Shown here: piece after piece, positions 22,601 to 33,600 of the stretch
How positions within the stretch are numbered: the first letter of the stretch is position 1
How the letters are laid out: each line of letters opens with the position of its first letter
Source: Neurospora intermedia
Taxonomy: Eukaryota > Ascomycota > Sordariomycetes > Sordariales > Sordariaceae
Length of the DNA: 64,000 bases
Direction: 5' to 3'
NCBI GenBank assembly: GCA_037102815.1
Contig: BTPP01000006.1
Span: 3,038,001 to 3,102,000 of the forward strand
Notes under the pieces: generated by a model
Database searches by the model: none
What the model saw: the letters and a program-made list of their open reading frames with translations, nothing else
Told to the model about the DNA's origin: nothing
Position numbers and translations under genes: made by a program

Positions 22601-22754
22601 AATGATTGGGGTGTTGGATCTCCTCGAGGAAAACCCGCTAAGTGCGGTCAAGTACAATGCGTGTGGTGAGGAGACGAGAAGGGTGTATGTGATGAAGTGG
22701 AAGGCGGACATATCAGGACGGGGTATATTCAAATCGACATGGTATAAGCGATAA
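19696..22754 (+). CDS. Conserved fungal coiled-coil protein with an unusually long repeat-bearing first intron
   Basis: Exon 1 is 19696-19871 (MADSRPHSPLSSTQ...). The donor GTGAGT at 19872 joins the acceptor TTTGTAG ending at 20912, which is preceded by a TACTGATAAG branch site. The frame continues exactly: LPSSL(F)SNERYEDYGENLDTE. A second intron begins with GTACGT at 21909 and ends just before ACCGTAAACG near 21963. The product is about 650 residues. The middle part (about residues 90-250) has the pattern of a filamentous-fungal family of unknown function: LSLLVYPEKVESIEFERARF, then SLRFTMTQPPNLMVP and FTIYLSDLTPE. A basic KRKR-like stretch (SSRKRRASE) suggests nuclear entry. The C-terminal third is a long charged coiled coil (IDQRIEDGIHDIRHELED...). 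Function unknown; nuclear localisation is inference. Confidence 0.8.
19872..20912 (+). other. Long intron (1,041 nt) hosting a repeat family
   Basis: The boundaries follow from reading-frame continuity across GTGAGT..TAG. Most introns in this window are 45-90 nt, so this one is more than ten times longer. A pyrimidine-rich tract lies at 20090-20230. Four copies of a hairpin repeat fill 20265-20865. Confidence 0.7.
20267..20865 (+). repeat. Four-copy repeat with conserved TACG-loop hairpin
   Basis: A core of about 66-70 nt beginning GGTCAGGGGCCGTTATAAAA and ending GGAAGGACTGGGG occurs at about 20270, 20481, 20683 and 20794. Offsets are 211, 202 and 111 nt, so spacers are partly shared: copies 2 and 3 also share an upstream AGCACATAACCACATC. 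Each core holds an 8-bp stem with a TACG loop at 20303-20322, 20514-20533, 20716-20735 and 20827-20846. Copies 1-3 are CCAGCAGG-TACG-CCTGTTGG with one G.T pair. Copy 4 is CCACCAGG-TACG-CCTGGTGG, with that pair changed to C-G on both sides. Stem conservation and the G.U wobble both point to plus-strand RNA, the sense of the host gene. Confidence 0.8.
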
Positions 22755-23100
22755 TAGTAGCGATGGATATCGGCAATACTGTCTGGTGGAGGGATTTCTG
22801 ATGCGCGCACATACGATGACGGATTATGACGGGGATGATTGATTGCATGATATTTACTCTCCTGAATGAACAAAGGGCGATCGATCTTCAGCCCCTTTCT
22901 ACTACCTCACTGAGTACGAGACTCTGACACTTGATTATGCCACCATTTTCGTCCCCCAAGATGAACGTTGTGCTCTTTGGTCTGATGGATTTGCGGTACC
23001 AAAGTCGAAGAAGGTAGGACAAGTTCTGTGAAATGAGGAAACGGTATGTATGTATGACAAGTAGCAAAAAGAAAAAAAGAAGAAGAAAAAGGAAATCGAC
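22755..23100. other. Intergenic region with T-rich pol III terminator for the tRNA-like gene
   Basis: On the minus strand, runs of five and seven T (plus-strand A-runs at about 23067-23091) follow the tRNA-like gene, suitable as a pol III terminator. Otherwise no gene is seen. Confidence 0.5.
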
Positions 23101-23204
23101 GATCCGCACCGGAGTCGAACCGGTAACTTCCCTCGTACTGAAAGAAGGTCCGAAGACACGACTAGCAGGCGGTTAGGCTGTGTTGCCCATTACACCAACG
23201 GACC
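23101..23204 (-). tRNA. tRNA or tRNA-like gene, probably intron-containing; anticodon unresolved
   Basis: Read on the minus strand, the 104-nt segment has a typical A box (TGGTGTAATGG) with a GTGT/ACAC D stem, and a perfect B box (GGTTCGACTCC) within an ACCGG/CCGGT T arm. The acceptor strands GGTCCGT and GCGGATC pair with G.T wobbles. The D arm and T arm are about 50 nt apart, so an intron or long variable arm of around 30 nt is needed. I could not close a standard anticodon arm by hand. The 5' half resembles eukaryotic tRNA-Gln. A pseudo-tRNA is possible. Confidence 0.65.
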
Positions 23205-24022
23205 ATCTGGTAGGAAGGGCGGGAGGTGCCGGCTTATGTACTTGGTCCCGTCTCAAGGCTCAAGCAAGTAAGCAAGCATGGGGATTCTGAGGCTGTGGGA
23301 TGAATACCCGGGTTGGGACGATGGTCGTTTCGTCCAGATACTCTTGTATGACTTTTTGCCTTCTTTATTGCACCGGCGGAACGAACATCGAGTCATTTCC
23401 ATATTCACATGATCCATATTGGATGTTGATTTACGTGGTCGTAAGTTATCAGGAAGCATATTGTGTTTTTCTGATGGTTTTTGTCAACCAAAGCAAGCGG
23501 TATTCGACGGACTGTCTATGGTTTGAGTTCTTCTGATGATTAGTCTTGGTGGACAACCGTACATGGCTGGGTGTTTCGGCTTTGATTTTGGAAGGGTGGT
23601 GGAGAAGATGGGAGGACGGTTGAGTTGGCGTTTGATACTTCATTGAATGGGTGAATCTTAGGTATTTTCAAGGAACGCACATGATGGAAGTTTGGTGAAA
23701 GTCCACGCCAAGACACGAGGCTCTCATTGCCCGCTAAAAAGCCCGCCAAGATACACCGCTCCACAGCGCACTTCAGCACCGGGTACCGCTTCTAGGCACA
23801 AGTGCTCACCTGACCCCGCGTATGCTGACCGCGTCGGGCATCGAAGCTCAGGCCGCGGTAAACGCGAATCTCGGCTGCCAACTTCCACTTTGCACGACAC
23901 TCACCACCACCTCTGACCTCGACATTCTCCCTGCGATGAACACACACGCAAAGGACGGTTAGGATCTAGATTTGTCGAGGCGAGCAGTGCCGTTGCGCGA
24001 CTCGCATTCCACTCAACATGCC
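23205..24022. other. Intergenic region, no supported gene
   Basis: Short frames only. The right end is the likely Stn1 promoter. Confidence 0.45.
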
Positions 24023-24436
24023 ATGACCGACCCCGGGGCCCAGGGTCAGCCACCTCCCGAGCTCTACCCCCAGTACTGCTTTCACCTCTCGCCCACCATC
24101 AACAAGTGGTGTCATCTACGAGCAGCCGATATTGTCGCCCTGTCGAGTCATCCGGGGTTTCAAGGTACACCGATCCTATCCAACGTCATATGTTCCTTCG
24201 AAACGATGTCTAACAAACGGATCGTGTCCAGGCCAAGACCTCTACTTCCACCTCAACCACCCCATCAAATGGGTTCGTATCTGCGGTATCGTCGTCGCCG
24301 TCGACGTCTACGGTGACTCTTCTTCACGAAGCAAGGGGCAGATACAAGTAATTACCATCGATGACAGTAGTGGGCATACCATCGAATGCGTTATCCCGCT
24401 TCCTCCACCTTCTGCTCCTTCAGTCCCTCCTTTAGG

Positions 24437-24488
<52 letters not shown>

Positions 24489-25091
24489 CCACCCCAATCA
24501 TTACCCCTCATCGATTCCCCAATCGACATTGGCCACATCCTAGATATCAAAGGCTCCTTGCGCACTTTTCGCGAGCAGCGACAAGTCAAAGTCGAGAAAA
24601 TCGTCCATCTGAAAACCACAGAGCAGGAAGTAGCCTTTTGGGAAAGGGTGGTGCAGTTGCGAAAAGAGATCTTGGATAAGCCGTGGAAGCTGGAGGATAA
24701 AGTGGTAAGGAGGTTAAGAAGGGAGGCGATGGGGGTGGATGAGCGAGATGCGAAGAGGGAAAGGGAGAAGGAGGAAGCGAGGAGGGAGAGAAAGAGGAGG
24801 AGAAGGTTGGAGGAGGAGAGGAGGAGGTTGGAAATAGAGAGGACGGTAGAGGGGGAGAAGAAGGCCACCTTCACCTCTAACTCTGTGGGAGCAGCAAAGA
24901 CGCAGGCACTACAAGTGGTGGTTCCAACGAGGGCCCGGAAGAACGTCACGGGTTTGGAAAGAAAGGTCATGTCGAGGCCGCCGATACCAACGAGACCCAA
25001 GGAGCCTACGGGTCTGGAAAGAAAAACCAAGTCGGTCAGTAGTGACAGGGTGGTTCCTGTAACTGGCAAGTACACGGCTCTTGGTCTGTGA
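24023..25091 (+). CDS. stn1: Stn1, telomere-capping CST complex subunit (OB-fold)
   Basis: Two exons, 24023-24164 and 24232-25091, with a 67-nt intron (GTACAC..GTCCAG, branch TCTAACA) give 333 residues. The N-terminal 150 residues match the fungal Stn1 OB fold: LYPQYCFHLSPTINKWCHLRAADI, then DLYFHLNHPIKWVRICGIVVAVDVYG and ITIDDSSGHTIEC. Stn1 with Ten1 binds single-stranded telomeric DNA, protects chromosome ends and recruits polymerase alpha for C-strand fill-in. A pure CAA-encoded polyglutamine tract of about eighteen residues (24438-24488) interrupts the OB fold loop. The C-terminal half is a highly charged Lys/Arg/Glu helix, then two near-repeats of TGLERK. The usual winged-helix C-terminal domain of yeast Stn1 is not evident. 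Confidence 0.85.
24438..24488 (+). repeat. CAA microsatellite encoding polyglutamine in Stn1
   Basis: An uninterrupted run of CAA triplets, about seventeen copies, in frame with the Stn1 coding exon. Confidence 0.9.
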
Positions 25092-25441
25092 CAGGACCAT
25101 TGGAAGGAAGGAAGGTTGGATATATCCTTTCAGAAATCACTGCCAGGAGCATTTTATCCCCGAGTGGCACCATAACATGGGCAAGGTCAAATGCAGTCCA
25201 TAAGTATTCCTTGTTGACCCTTCTGTTTTCCCCGCTCAATCATCCAATCTGTTTCACTTACATCACCAGACTCAGTGGCACGCAGTCTTCCACCCAACAT
25301 CACATTTCATAAACCGTCTATCGTCAACGCACTACTGCCATTCTTCCGAATACATTATCCCTAGTCCCCACCCGAGCAGCGTCGTCGCGTACCAAGCCTG
25401 CTTGCCTCACTGCCTGTCCTACCCGACTTCGATAATCCACG
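25092..25441. other. Intergenic region and promoter of the repeat gene
   Basis: About 350 nt; a pyrimidine-rich leader (CCCTAGTCCCCACCC, CTGCCTGTCC) precedes the ATG at 25442. No other feature is seen. Confidence 0.5.
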
Positions 25442-28400
25442 ATGTCCGGCAATCAACAAGGCCAGTGGCCGCCATTCGTCGGCTACCAAGTACCCAACAT
25501 GTCTGGCAATCAACAAGGCGACTTACCGCAATTCGAAGTCAATCAAGTGCCTATGATATCTGGTGCTCAGCCAGGCGAGGAACCCAAGTTTGGCGACGAC
25601 GAGACGCCTACCGGTGACACGTATGAGAGTCAGCAAGGCCAGTTACCGCAATTCGACCCTAACGAATTGCCTGTCTGGTATGAAAATCAACAAGGGGAGT
25701 TACAGCAATTCGACGTCAACCAAGCGCCCATGCTGTTCGGCGATCAACATGGCCAGCTACAGCAGTTTGACGCCAACCAGATGCCTACCGGTAGCATGTA
25801 TGAGAGTCAGCAAGGCCAGTTACCGCAATTCGACCCTAACGAAATGCCTGGCCTGTATGAAAATCAGCCTGGAGAGTTACAGCACTTCGACGTCAACCAA
25901 GCGCCCATGTTGTTTGGCGATCAACAAGGCGTGCTACTACAGCAGTTTGACGCCAACCAGATGCCTACCGGTAGCATGTATGAAAGTCAGCAAGGCGAGT
26001 TACAGCAGTTCGACGCCAACCAAGCGCTCGTGTTGTTTGGCGATCAACAAGGCCAGCTACAGCAGTTTGACGCCAACCAGATGCCTACCGGTAGCATGTA
26101 TGAAAGTCAGCAAGGCGAGTTACAGCAATTCGACGCCAACCAAGCGCTCGTGTTATTTTACGATCAACAAGGCCAGCTACAGCAGTTTGACGCCAACCAG
26201 ATGCCTACCGGTAGCATGCATGGAAGTCAACAAGGCGAGTCGCCTCTTTCCCCTGCCAACCAGGTGCCTACGACGTCTGGTAATCAGCAAGGCGAGTCGT
26301 CTCTTTCCCCTACCAACCAGGTGCCCATGATGTTTGGCAATCAGCAAGGCGAGTTGCCACAGGTCAACGTCAATCAAAGGCCCATGATGTTTGGCAATCA
26401 GCAAGGCGAGTTGTCGCTTTCCCCTGCCAACCAGATGCCCACGATGTCTAGCAATCAACAAGGTGAGTTGCCACAGGTCAACGCCAGTCAAATGCCCATG
26501 ATGTTTAGCAATCAGCAAGGCGAGTTGTCGCTTTCCCCTGCCAACCAGGTGCCCACGATGTCCAGCAATCAGCAAGGCGAGTTGCCACAGGTCAACGCCA
26601 GTCAAGTGCCCATGATGTTTAGCAATCAGCAAGGCGAGTTGCCACAGGTCAACGCCAATCAAAGGTCCATGATGTTTGGCAGTCAACAAGGCGAGTCGTC
26701 GCTTTCCCCTGCCAACCAAGCACCCCTCGGAGCTACCTCTGCTCAAGGCGGTCAAGGAGCGAAACAGTCAGCGACCATCGAATGGATGATGGCTACCTTG
26801 ACACGCCTGGCGGCAAAATGCGAAGGTATAGAGACCACCTTGCCCATGGACGTCTATCGTCAGGTGCAAAGAGATTACAAGGGCTTGGTTTCCACAGTGC
26901 AGGCGAAAATAGACCTTTCTCGAGAACCTGTGCCTCAACCGATATTGGAAGCTTCTATACGCATAGAATCAAGGGTAAGCCAATGCAGCTGTGTACCTTC
27001 CATTTCGCTCTGGACTGAGATAGCCTTTTAGTTATTCCAGCTCATGCATCACACACCTGTCGACGATGTCGTCGCCAGCCCGGTTCTTGGGCGACTAGCC
27101 GCCCCGCCGTGTCAGCTAGAGAGCAGGAAGTCGGTAGCCATGGCACAAACAGTCGCAACGCTGAACCAGGCCTTTCCATTGCCATGTCGTAGTTGCGCGG
27201 GTACAGGCACTGCATGCCAGAGGTCCTTCATTGACGAAAAATGCGCCTTCTGTAAAGGCTCCAACCAAAAGTGTCTAACCAACTATCCCGTGAACATAGT
27301 CAGTGGCGGTTCTGCGGGTCCGGCTGCGAACACGCAAAGAGTTATGGCCAACCTCTTCCAAGAACATCGCAAGGGGGTTCTCGATGTTGTCCAATCGAGG
27401 GTGAGGGACACCACGAGACTATCGTACGTGCAAAATCAACTATCCTCACTTCGTCCGACGCTGGAGGGGTATGATGATATTGCTCTTTGGAATGATTGGA
27501 TAGGGGGAATGAAAGAAGTAAGTGGTTCCAATCGTCTTGTTCCTGAAAGATTCAGGCCTACAGGTTGCGTTTTCCATTAGGGGCAGCTGTTTACTTGAAT
27601 ATCGCTTCCTTCCAGACATGGCTCCATTGCAGCATTGAGATGGACCTCGCTCAAAACCCGCCGGCATGGATGGAGGCAAGGATGAAGGCAAGCAGAGGGT
27701 GGGCTGTGCGCGAATGTATCCAAGGACGACTTAGTCGGACGAAGTTAATGGCTCGAGACACCCCCAGAATCTTTTCATCCAGAATGGGTGAATTCGGACT
27801 ATTTCGACACTCAATCGCACGCAACCTGTTTTAGTTGGACACGTACTGGTTGGCAGGAGATTGTCCAGAGCAGCGTCTAGAAATCAGGAATACGGTACTT
27901 ATTCCTTTGCCCCAAATTGAGTCTCTTTCATCCTCCCTTACTAATTCTTTCTTCGCACTTCAGCTAGTGACTTTACTGTCCTTCTGTAACATCAACGCCG
28001 GATATATATGCTCGGCACAGTCTTATCTCGCGTTGGCCCACCGAGAGTTCCTGTGCGAGTTCCTGCGCGCCAATGATCACGTGGTCGATCAAGGGTTTGT
28101 CAAGATCTAGAAGACACTGGAACCTTTTTATGAGCAGAACCTATACATTGACATTGTCATGCATCTGTGTCGGTTTGCCGGACCAGAGAAACCATATCAC
28201 CAACAACAGCAGCGATTCAGCATGAAGCACAAGGCGCTCGCGAGTCTCTGGCAGTTCGCGTCCCAGTTGATGACGGATCAGTTGAAGAAAAGGAAGGAGC
28301 TGGAGATGTTTTGTGACACCATGTTGGCTTCGAAGACGGGAGATCTTGGTCCGACGACGAGGACGCGGGACGCGAAGGCGAAAGTGATCAATGAGAGGTG

Positions 28401-28716
28401 GGGTGAGTTGAAGGAGTGGTTGGATGTGTACCCTGGCAAGGTTCGTCGGTTTCCCCCTCCCTGGTGTTTCTTTGAGTTTCTGTTTGGTACAGCAATGTAG
28501 TTTTGAGTGCTAACAGACTGTCTTGGGTGTTTTAAGTGGATAAAAAGAAATGAGTGGATGCTGGCTACGATTGAAGCTTTGGGTATCAAGGATTTGATTC
28601 CTCCTCCTTCTTCTGGACGGACGGCTCCGGGTTCAACAACGACTGCCGCTGGTCCGTCGGGTTCGGTCCCTCCTTCGGGAATGGTTCCAGGTTCGATGCC
28701 TGGTCCGTCCTCATGA
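25442..28716 (+). pseudogene. Glutamine-rich tandem-repeat gene with Cys-rich domain, interrupted by an in-frame TAG
   Basis: Exons 25442-26974, 27032-27517, 27616-27787, 27857-27894, 27964-28440 and a final exon from about 28544 fit GT..AG introns in one frame. The first 430 residues are about twenty-one units of 19-21 residues with the core QQG(E/Q)L-x-QFDxNQxP. Next comes a Cys cluster of zinc-binding type (CRSCAGTGTACQ...CAFCKGSNQKC), then helical segments and a Pro/Gly/Ser tail. A TAG at 28108-28110 breaks the frame between FVKI and KTLEPFYEQN, although the same frame and the next splice junction stay intact downstream to the stop at 28714. A CAG-to-TAG change would explain it. No good intron removes the stop (GTGGTC at 28080 with CAG at 28134 is frame-neutral but has a poor donor). 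Function unknown. Confidence 0.6.
25620..26730 (+). repeat. 60-bp/120-bp coding tandem repeats
   Basis: Two sub-families of a 120-nt higher-order unit are visible: one alternating QFDANQMPTGSMYES with QFDANQALVLFGD, the other alternating PQVNANQxPMMF with LSLSPANQVPTMSS. Copies are 85-100 percent alike at the DNA level by eye, implying recent unequal exchange. Confidence 0.85.
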
Positions 28717-30674
28717 TGTTTTGCGTGCGTTTCGAGTTACGGCTGGTAGGGATGGCGGTTGGGAGGGCGATTTGGGTCATGGTTGGGGATGGAAATCATA
28801 TGGGTTGGAGTTTTGAATAGCGTCATGAGCTTGAGTTGGGGAATAACGCCATTGTGTACGAGTTAAACTTGTAGCTTTGCACAAGAAGAAGAACAGCGTA
28901 TGAATATTGATATGTGACGGTGCCCTTCATCTCTTCATCCCGACGATGGACTGCGGTACTTGATATGGGCGATCAAGGGTAATAAGCACCTCCAAGGAGA
29001 CAGTCATCGAAGTCAGTATCTTTGAAATGACGGAAAAGCAAAGTTTACTCGTTGATGAAAGTGCAAGTTGGTTTTTATGATCCTGAGAGAACGTCGAATT
29101 TCAACATTGATTGTCAACAATTTGAAAGATATTTCGTCCAGTGCACCAGGATTGGAATGCACTTACTTGGTGTTAGTGTAAGGAACTCGGCAGTCTAGCG
29201 AGCTGTTAGTGCCTCCCTTGGTATTTGGTGTCAGATATGCTATATCATTAACAGAACAAGCCCGGCCTCATCGCCGTGCCGTGCCGGCTAGATAAGATAA
29301 GAAAGAGCTTCTTGTTGGTCAACTACCCCGCGACCATCAATGTTATTTCTTTCATTCACAAATTAAACATCTTCATAATCATCACTTCTCTGCTGAGCTG
29401 CCCTCTTATGGACAGCGTCTGTCATGTCGCTGCGGTTTCTTCTTTTTGATTTTGCCATTTCACGCCCCTCAGCGATATTTACGTCGGGAACGCATGGAAG
29501 GGGATGACTGTACTTGAATATGCGGCGTCCCAGCACTCGGAGCTGGAGGAAGGAAGAAGCGGCACCATCGAGTGGTGAAAGACGAGCTATGCCTACCTTA
29601 CTTGGACGGGAGGTACCTTGGGTTCCATATTAAAATGAGCTCGAAGCAAGCGTTGTGGACTCCGCGAGAAAGGTCGAGTGCCAGAAGGGAGTCATGTCCC
29701 AGCTCTCCAGCCCTCCAGCTTGATGTCGAAGTTTGGAGGTTCTCGAAGCTTATTTCCTTGCTTGTCACTGCATTACCTCTAGAGCCCGGGACCCTTAACG
29801 ACACGCACATACGTTCTCCTTTTCCTAGGTATCTTTATATCTCTTGTGCCCTTCATTGCCCTTTTATTTTGTTTTGTTTTCATTATATGAATAAAGATTG
29901 GATCCCCTCCAGAGATCACAATACCAATCCGCCGGTCAAAGAGCGCATCGACACTCGAACCTACTACATACCTAATTACACCTAATAACCCTGCTCGACC
30001 CCTGAGCCCGAGCGCACGATACTTTGCCCACTTTTTGTTTCGAAACATCGCTCTTCCAGATTGGGTTGAAACTCGAAACAAACCGCCACCGCACGTTCAT
30101 TGTTTCTGTTTCCACACTTGGTTGTCGAAGCCTTCTAGAAGCTTTTACTGGAGCGCCACTCTGAACAAGCACTGGGACCTGACTGTCGCGTGGCGATTGA
30201 AATTCTGGACTGTGAAAAGGCTAGCGATACTTGACAAAGCTGACTAGGTGAGTGAACGGAGTGAACATTCCTGGTGTGGTGACTTGGAAATATGCGGGCC
30301 GGGGTAGTTCTGCACCGAGTTGGTTGAGACAAGACAAGACAAGGAAATACATTCCAACGTCATGCACGGTCCGGTGCATGTTTACATGAGGAACCGGGAA
30401 AAGCTTGAAATATTTGCGACTTCGCGGTATTCTTGGAAGTCGAAGCACGCACATGCCCGAATACCGACAGGAACCGCCGCGCCCACGGTGAAGGCAAAGA
30501 ATCAAGTCAAACATGGGGAACATCTTGACTGACTAACTCGAACCCCCGGATTGGACAACACCTACATAAACAACATGATGTCCTTCCTGCAGAGATTCCA
30601 TGCCCTCCTTTCGCTCTTCCATCCCTTGTTTCTCTAATTTTGATCATCTTACTCGTTGATGAACGATATCCAAT
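28717..30674. other. Intergenic spacer of about 2 kb, no supported gene
   Basis: The frame at 29572-29985 (137 codons) starts at GTG and has no motif or conserved splicing. The right end is the GH81 promoter and leader. No repeats of note. Confidence 0.45.
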
Positions 30675-33600
30675 ATGATTGGATTCATCAACACCGAGAG
30701 ACGACGGCACAGCACGCCGGTAGCATGGAGCTTGTTGCTGTGGCTAACAACATTACTACAGATCCAACAAGCAGCCTGCTTGGCGATAATACCAGAGTCA
30801 ATACGTGCCGGCAGACGATATTACTATCCTTTCGCACCGAATTGGCGAGGATCGTTGAACCAAGAGGAGACGACTCCAGAAAGTTCGGGTGCAGGCGCCG
30901 AAGCAAGTACCAACGTCCAAGCGGCGACGACATCAGACGACGCTGTCAATCTCCCACTCCGCAACCCTGACGAGCTGGTCAAGACCTCTCCAAGACCTAT
31001 CAGCGAAATCAGCTCCAAAATGGCTGTCACCACACCGACGGTGGCCCCATCGTCTTCCAATTCTTGCCCGTCGTGCAAGGGCACCGGGAGTAAGCCTTCT
31101 CCCGTTTCCTCCTCTTCTTCTTCATCACCGTTTCCCTCCAAGGGATACAGCCAGCAATCACCACCCAAAAACAAAAGAAACTACAATAACTCCAATTCGA
31201 GACGTTCCGACGGCGACCTCTTCTCCACCCCCATCAGCCCCGACCTCTCTATCCCGCAATCCATTCCCTCGCAACCAAACCACCCCGCCCCCCGCAAGGG
31301 CATCACGCAGTCTCAAGAGGGCAGCGGTACCGCAATCCCGACCAACAAATTCCACGCCAACTTCTTTCTCGGCTCGCAATCCTCTTCAGTCTGGACGCAC
31401 CCATACTCGCTGCAGTGGGCCAAGGGGCAAGGAAGTTCCGGCGCCTGGGGTCTGGCTATTTCCCATGCCGATGCGAGCCAGCGCGTCTTTGGCGAGCAAG
31501 ATCCTAATGGGAGCGGAGCGGCTCGGTGGTTCGGGAGTCCCGTGGGACGAGCGGACGTGGTTCTCTCTGAACAAGGACTGGAAAAGGGGAATGCGACGGG
31601 CGGTGTGGAGCTCATGACGCAGGATGTCAAGGAGCAGAGCGTCCGTGTGCAGCTGGTTGTGGGCGGAGATGTGAAGTTGGAGGCGCCCGTGGTGCAGGGC
31701 ATGGGGATGGTGACTGCGTTGTATAAGCAGGGCACGCCGGTGATCAAGTCGGGGATTGGGTGGAAGATGGTGACGCAGGCGATGGGCGTGGTGAAGACGG
31801 GTGTGGTCAAGTATCGGCTGGTGATGGAGGATGGCAACACTTGGTTGCTTTATGCGACGGGTGGGGATGTGAGTGCTATCAAAAGGGGAGAACCGGGAGG
31901 ATTGGAGTTGGACGTGCAGGGTAATAACGTGGCTGTTGCCAAGGGCAGTTTCACGGGTATGGTGCAGGTTGCGAAGTTGCCTGGTGGTGCCAATGGGACT
32001 GAGGAAGTAACTGATGCCGAGAAGCTGTACGATGCTGCTTGTGGTACGTACGCTACTGGTGTTGAGCTCTCCGGATCTGTCGACGGTCAAACGGGTCGGT
32101 ATACCTTCAACTTTCAAAAGGAAGGACTTTCCACCAACTCTAGCCTCGTCATGTTCGCTTTGCCTCACCACCAGGCATCCTTCAGCGCCGACACGACCTC
32201 CAAGGTAGTCCCCTCTGTCAAGCTCGATACCACCACCAAGGGGGTTGCAGTTGCTGTGGTTGGTGATCAATGGACTATGGAAGAAGACGTCAGCAAGCCC
32301 ATGAGCATGGGGTTCGTCCCTTGGACGCCTGAGGCGGGCTCTGTCAAGACCATTAGCGACTCGGCAAAGGAGTACATCAAGACTGTTGCTCAAAAGGAAC
32401 TGCTGGGCACGTCGCAGGGCCAAGACATTCTCAACCAGACGGACCAGCCGAGTATGTACTTTGGTGGCAAGGCGTTGGCCAAGTTTGCGGCGATCTTGGT
32501 GGCTGTCAATGATGTGCTGGGTGAGACGGACATGGCGAAGAAGGGGTTGGAGAAGTTAAAGGTTGCGTTTGCAAGGTATTCGGAGAATCAGCAGCAGTAT
32601 CCGTTGGTTTATGATCGTGGGTTTTCCTTTTTTCTTCCATTTTCTTAGTCCCCTTTGAATAATTGTCTAACAAAGACGAGCAGAATCCTGGGGCGGCATC
32701 GTCTCCTCGGCCTCCTACACCACCGGCGACGCGGGCGTCGACTTCGGCAACACCTACTACAACGACCACCACTTCCACTACGGCTACTTCATCTACACGG
32801 GCGCCGTGCTCGCCCACCTGGACCCCACCTGGGCTTCTTCGGCATCCAACCTCGCCTACGTCAACTCGCTCGTTCGCGACGTCGCCAACCCTTCCTCCTC
32901 GCTCGACCCTCACTTCCCCTCCTTCCGCACCTTCGACTGGTACCACGGCCACTCGTGGGCCCACGGCCTCTTCGAATCCAGCGACGGCAAAGACCAGGAA
33001 TCCTCCTCGGAAGACTCCATGCACGTCTACGCCCTGCTCATGTGGGCCCAAGCCACCAACAACCAAGCGCTCTACCAGCGCTCTGCCCTGCAACTCTCTC
33101 TCCTCTCACGGTCGCTCAACTCTTACTACCTCTACTCCTCTTCCAACCCTTCGTCTAACATCCAACCAAAGGAGTTTGTGGGTAACAAGGTAGCAGGTAT
33201 TTTGTTTGAGAACAAAGTCGACCATGTCACCTTCTTTGGCACCAAGCAGGAGTATATCCAGGGCATTCACATGTTGCCCTTGATGCCGCATACCTTGTTT
33301 GTGCGCAACAGGGAGTTTGTCAAGGAAGAGTGGGAGGCTTTCTTTGCTGGTGGGGCGGCAGATAAGGCGGAAGGCGGGTGGAAGGGGGTTTTGTATGGGA
33401 ATTACGCGACGATTGATCCCAGGGGGGCGTGGGAGGTGTTTACGGGCGGTGCTGCTGATGGGGTGTCGACGGGCGGAAGTCAGCTTGTTGAGACTCCTGG
33501 GGGTGGTAGTGGGAATGGGAATGGTACGACCGGGACGGGAACGGGAACGGGAACGGGAACGGGAACGGGAACGGTAGAGTCGACGGCGAGTACTGCGAGT

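Noticed and set aside
24308-25075. 255-codon minus-strand frame with a polycysteine tract
   Set aside because: Antisense of the CAA run and charged helix of Stn1.
26177-26755. 192-codon minus-strand repeat frame
   Set aside because: Antisense of the glutamine-rich repeat; repeats follow automatically from the sense strand.
29572-29985. 137-codon plus-strand frame
   Set aside because: Starts at GTG in a spacer; no recognisable feature.
31386-32423. 345-codon minus-strand frame across the GH81 gene
   Set aside because: Antisense shadow of strong GH81 coding; no motif.
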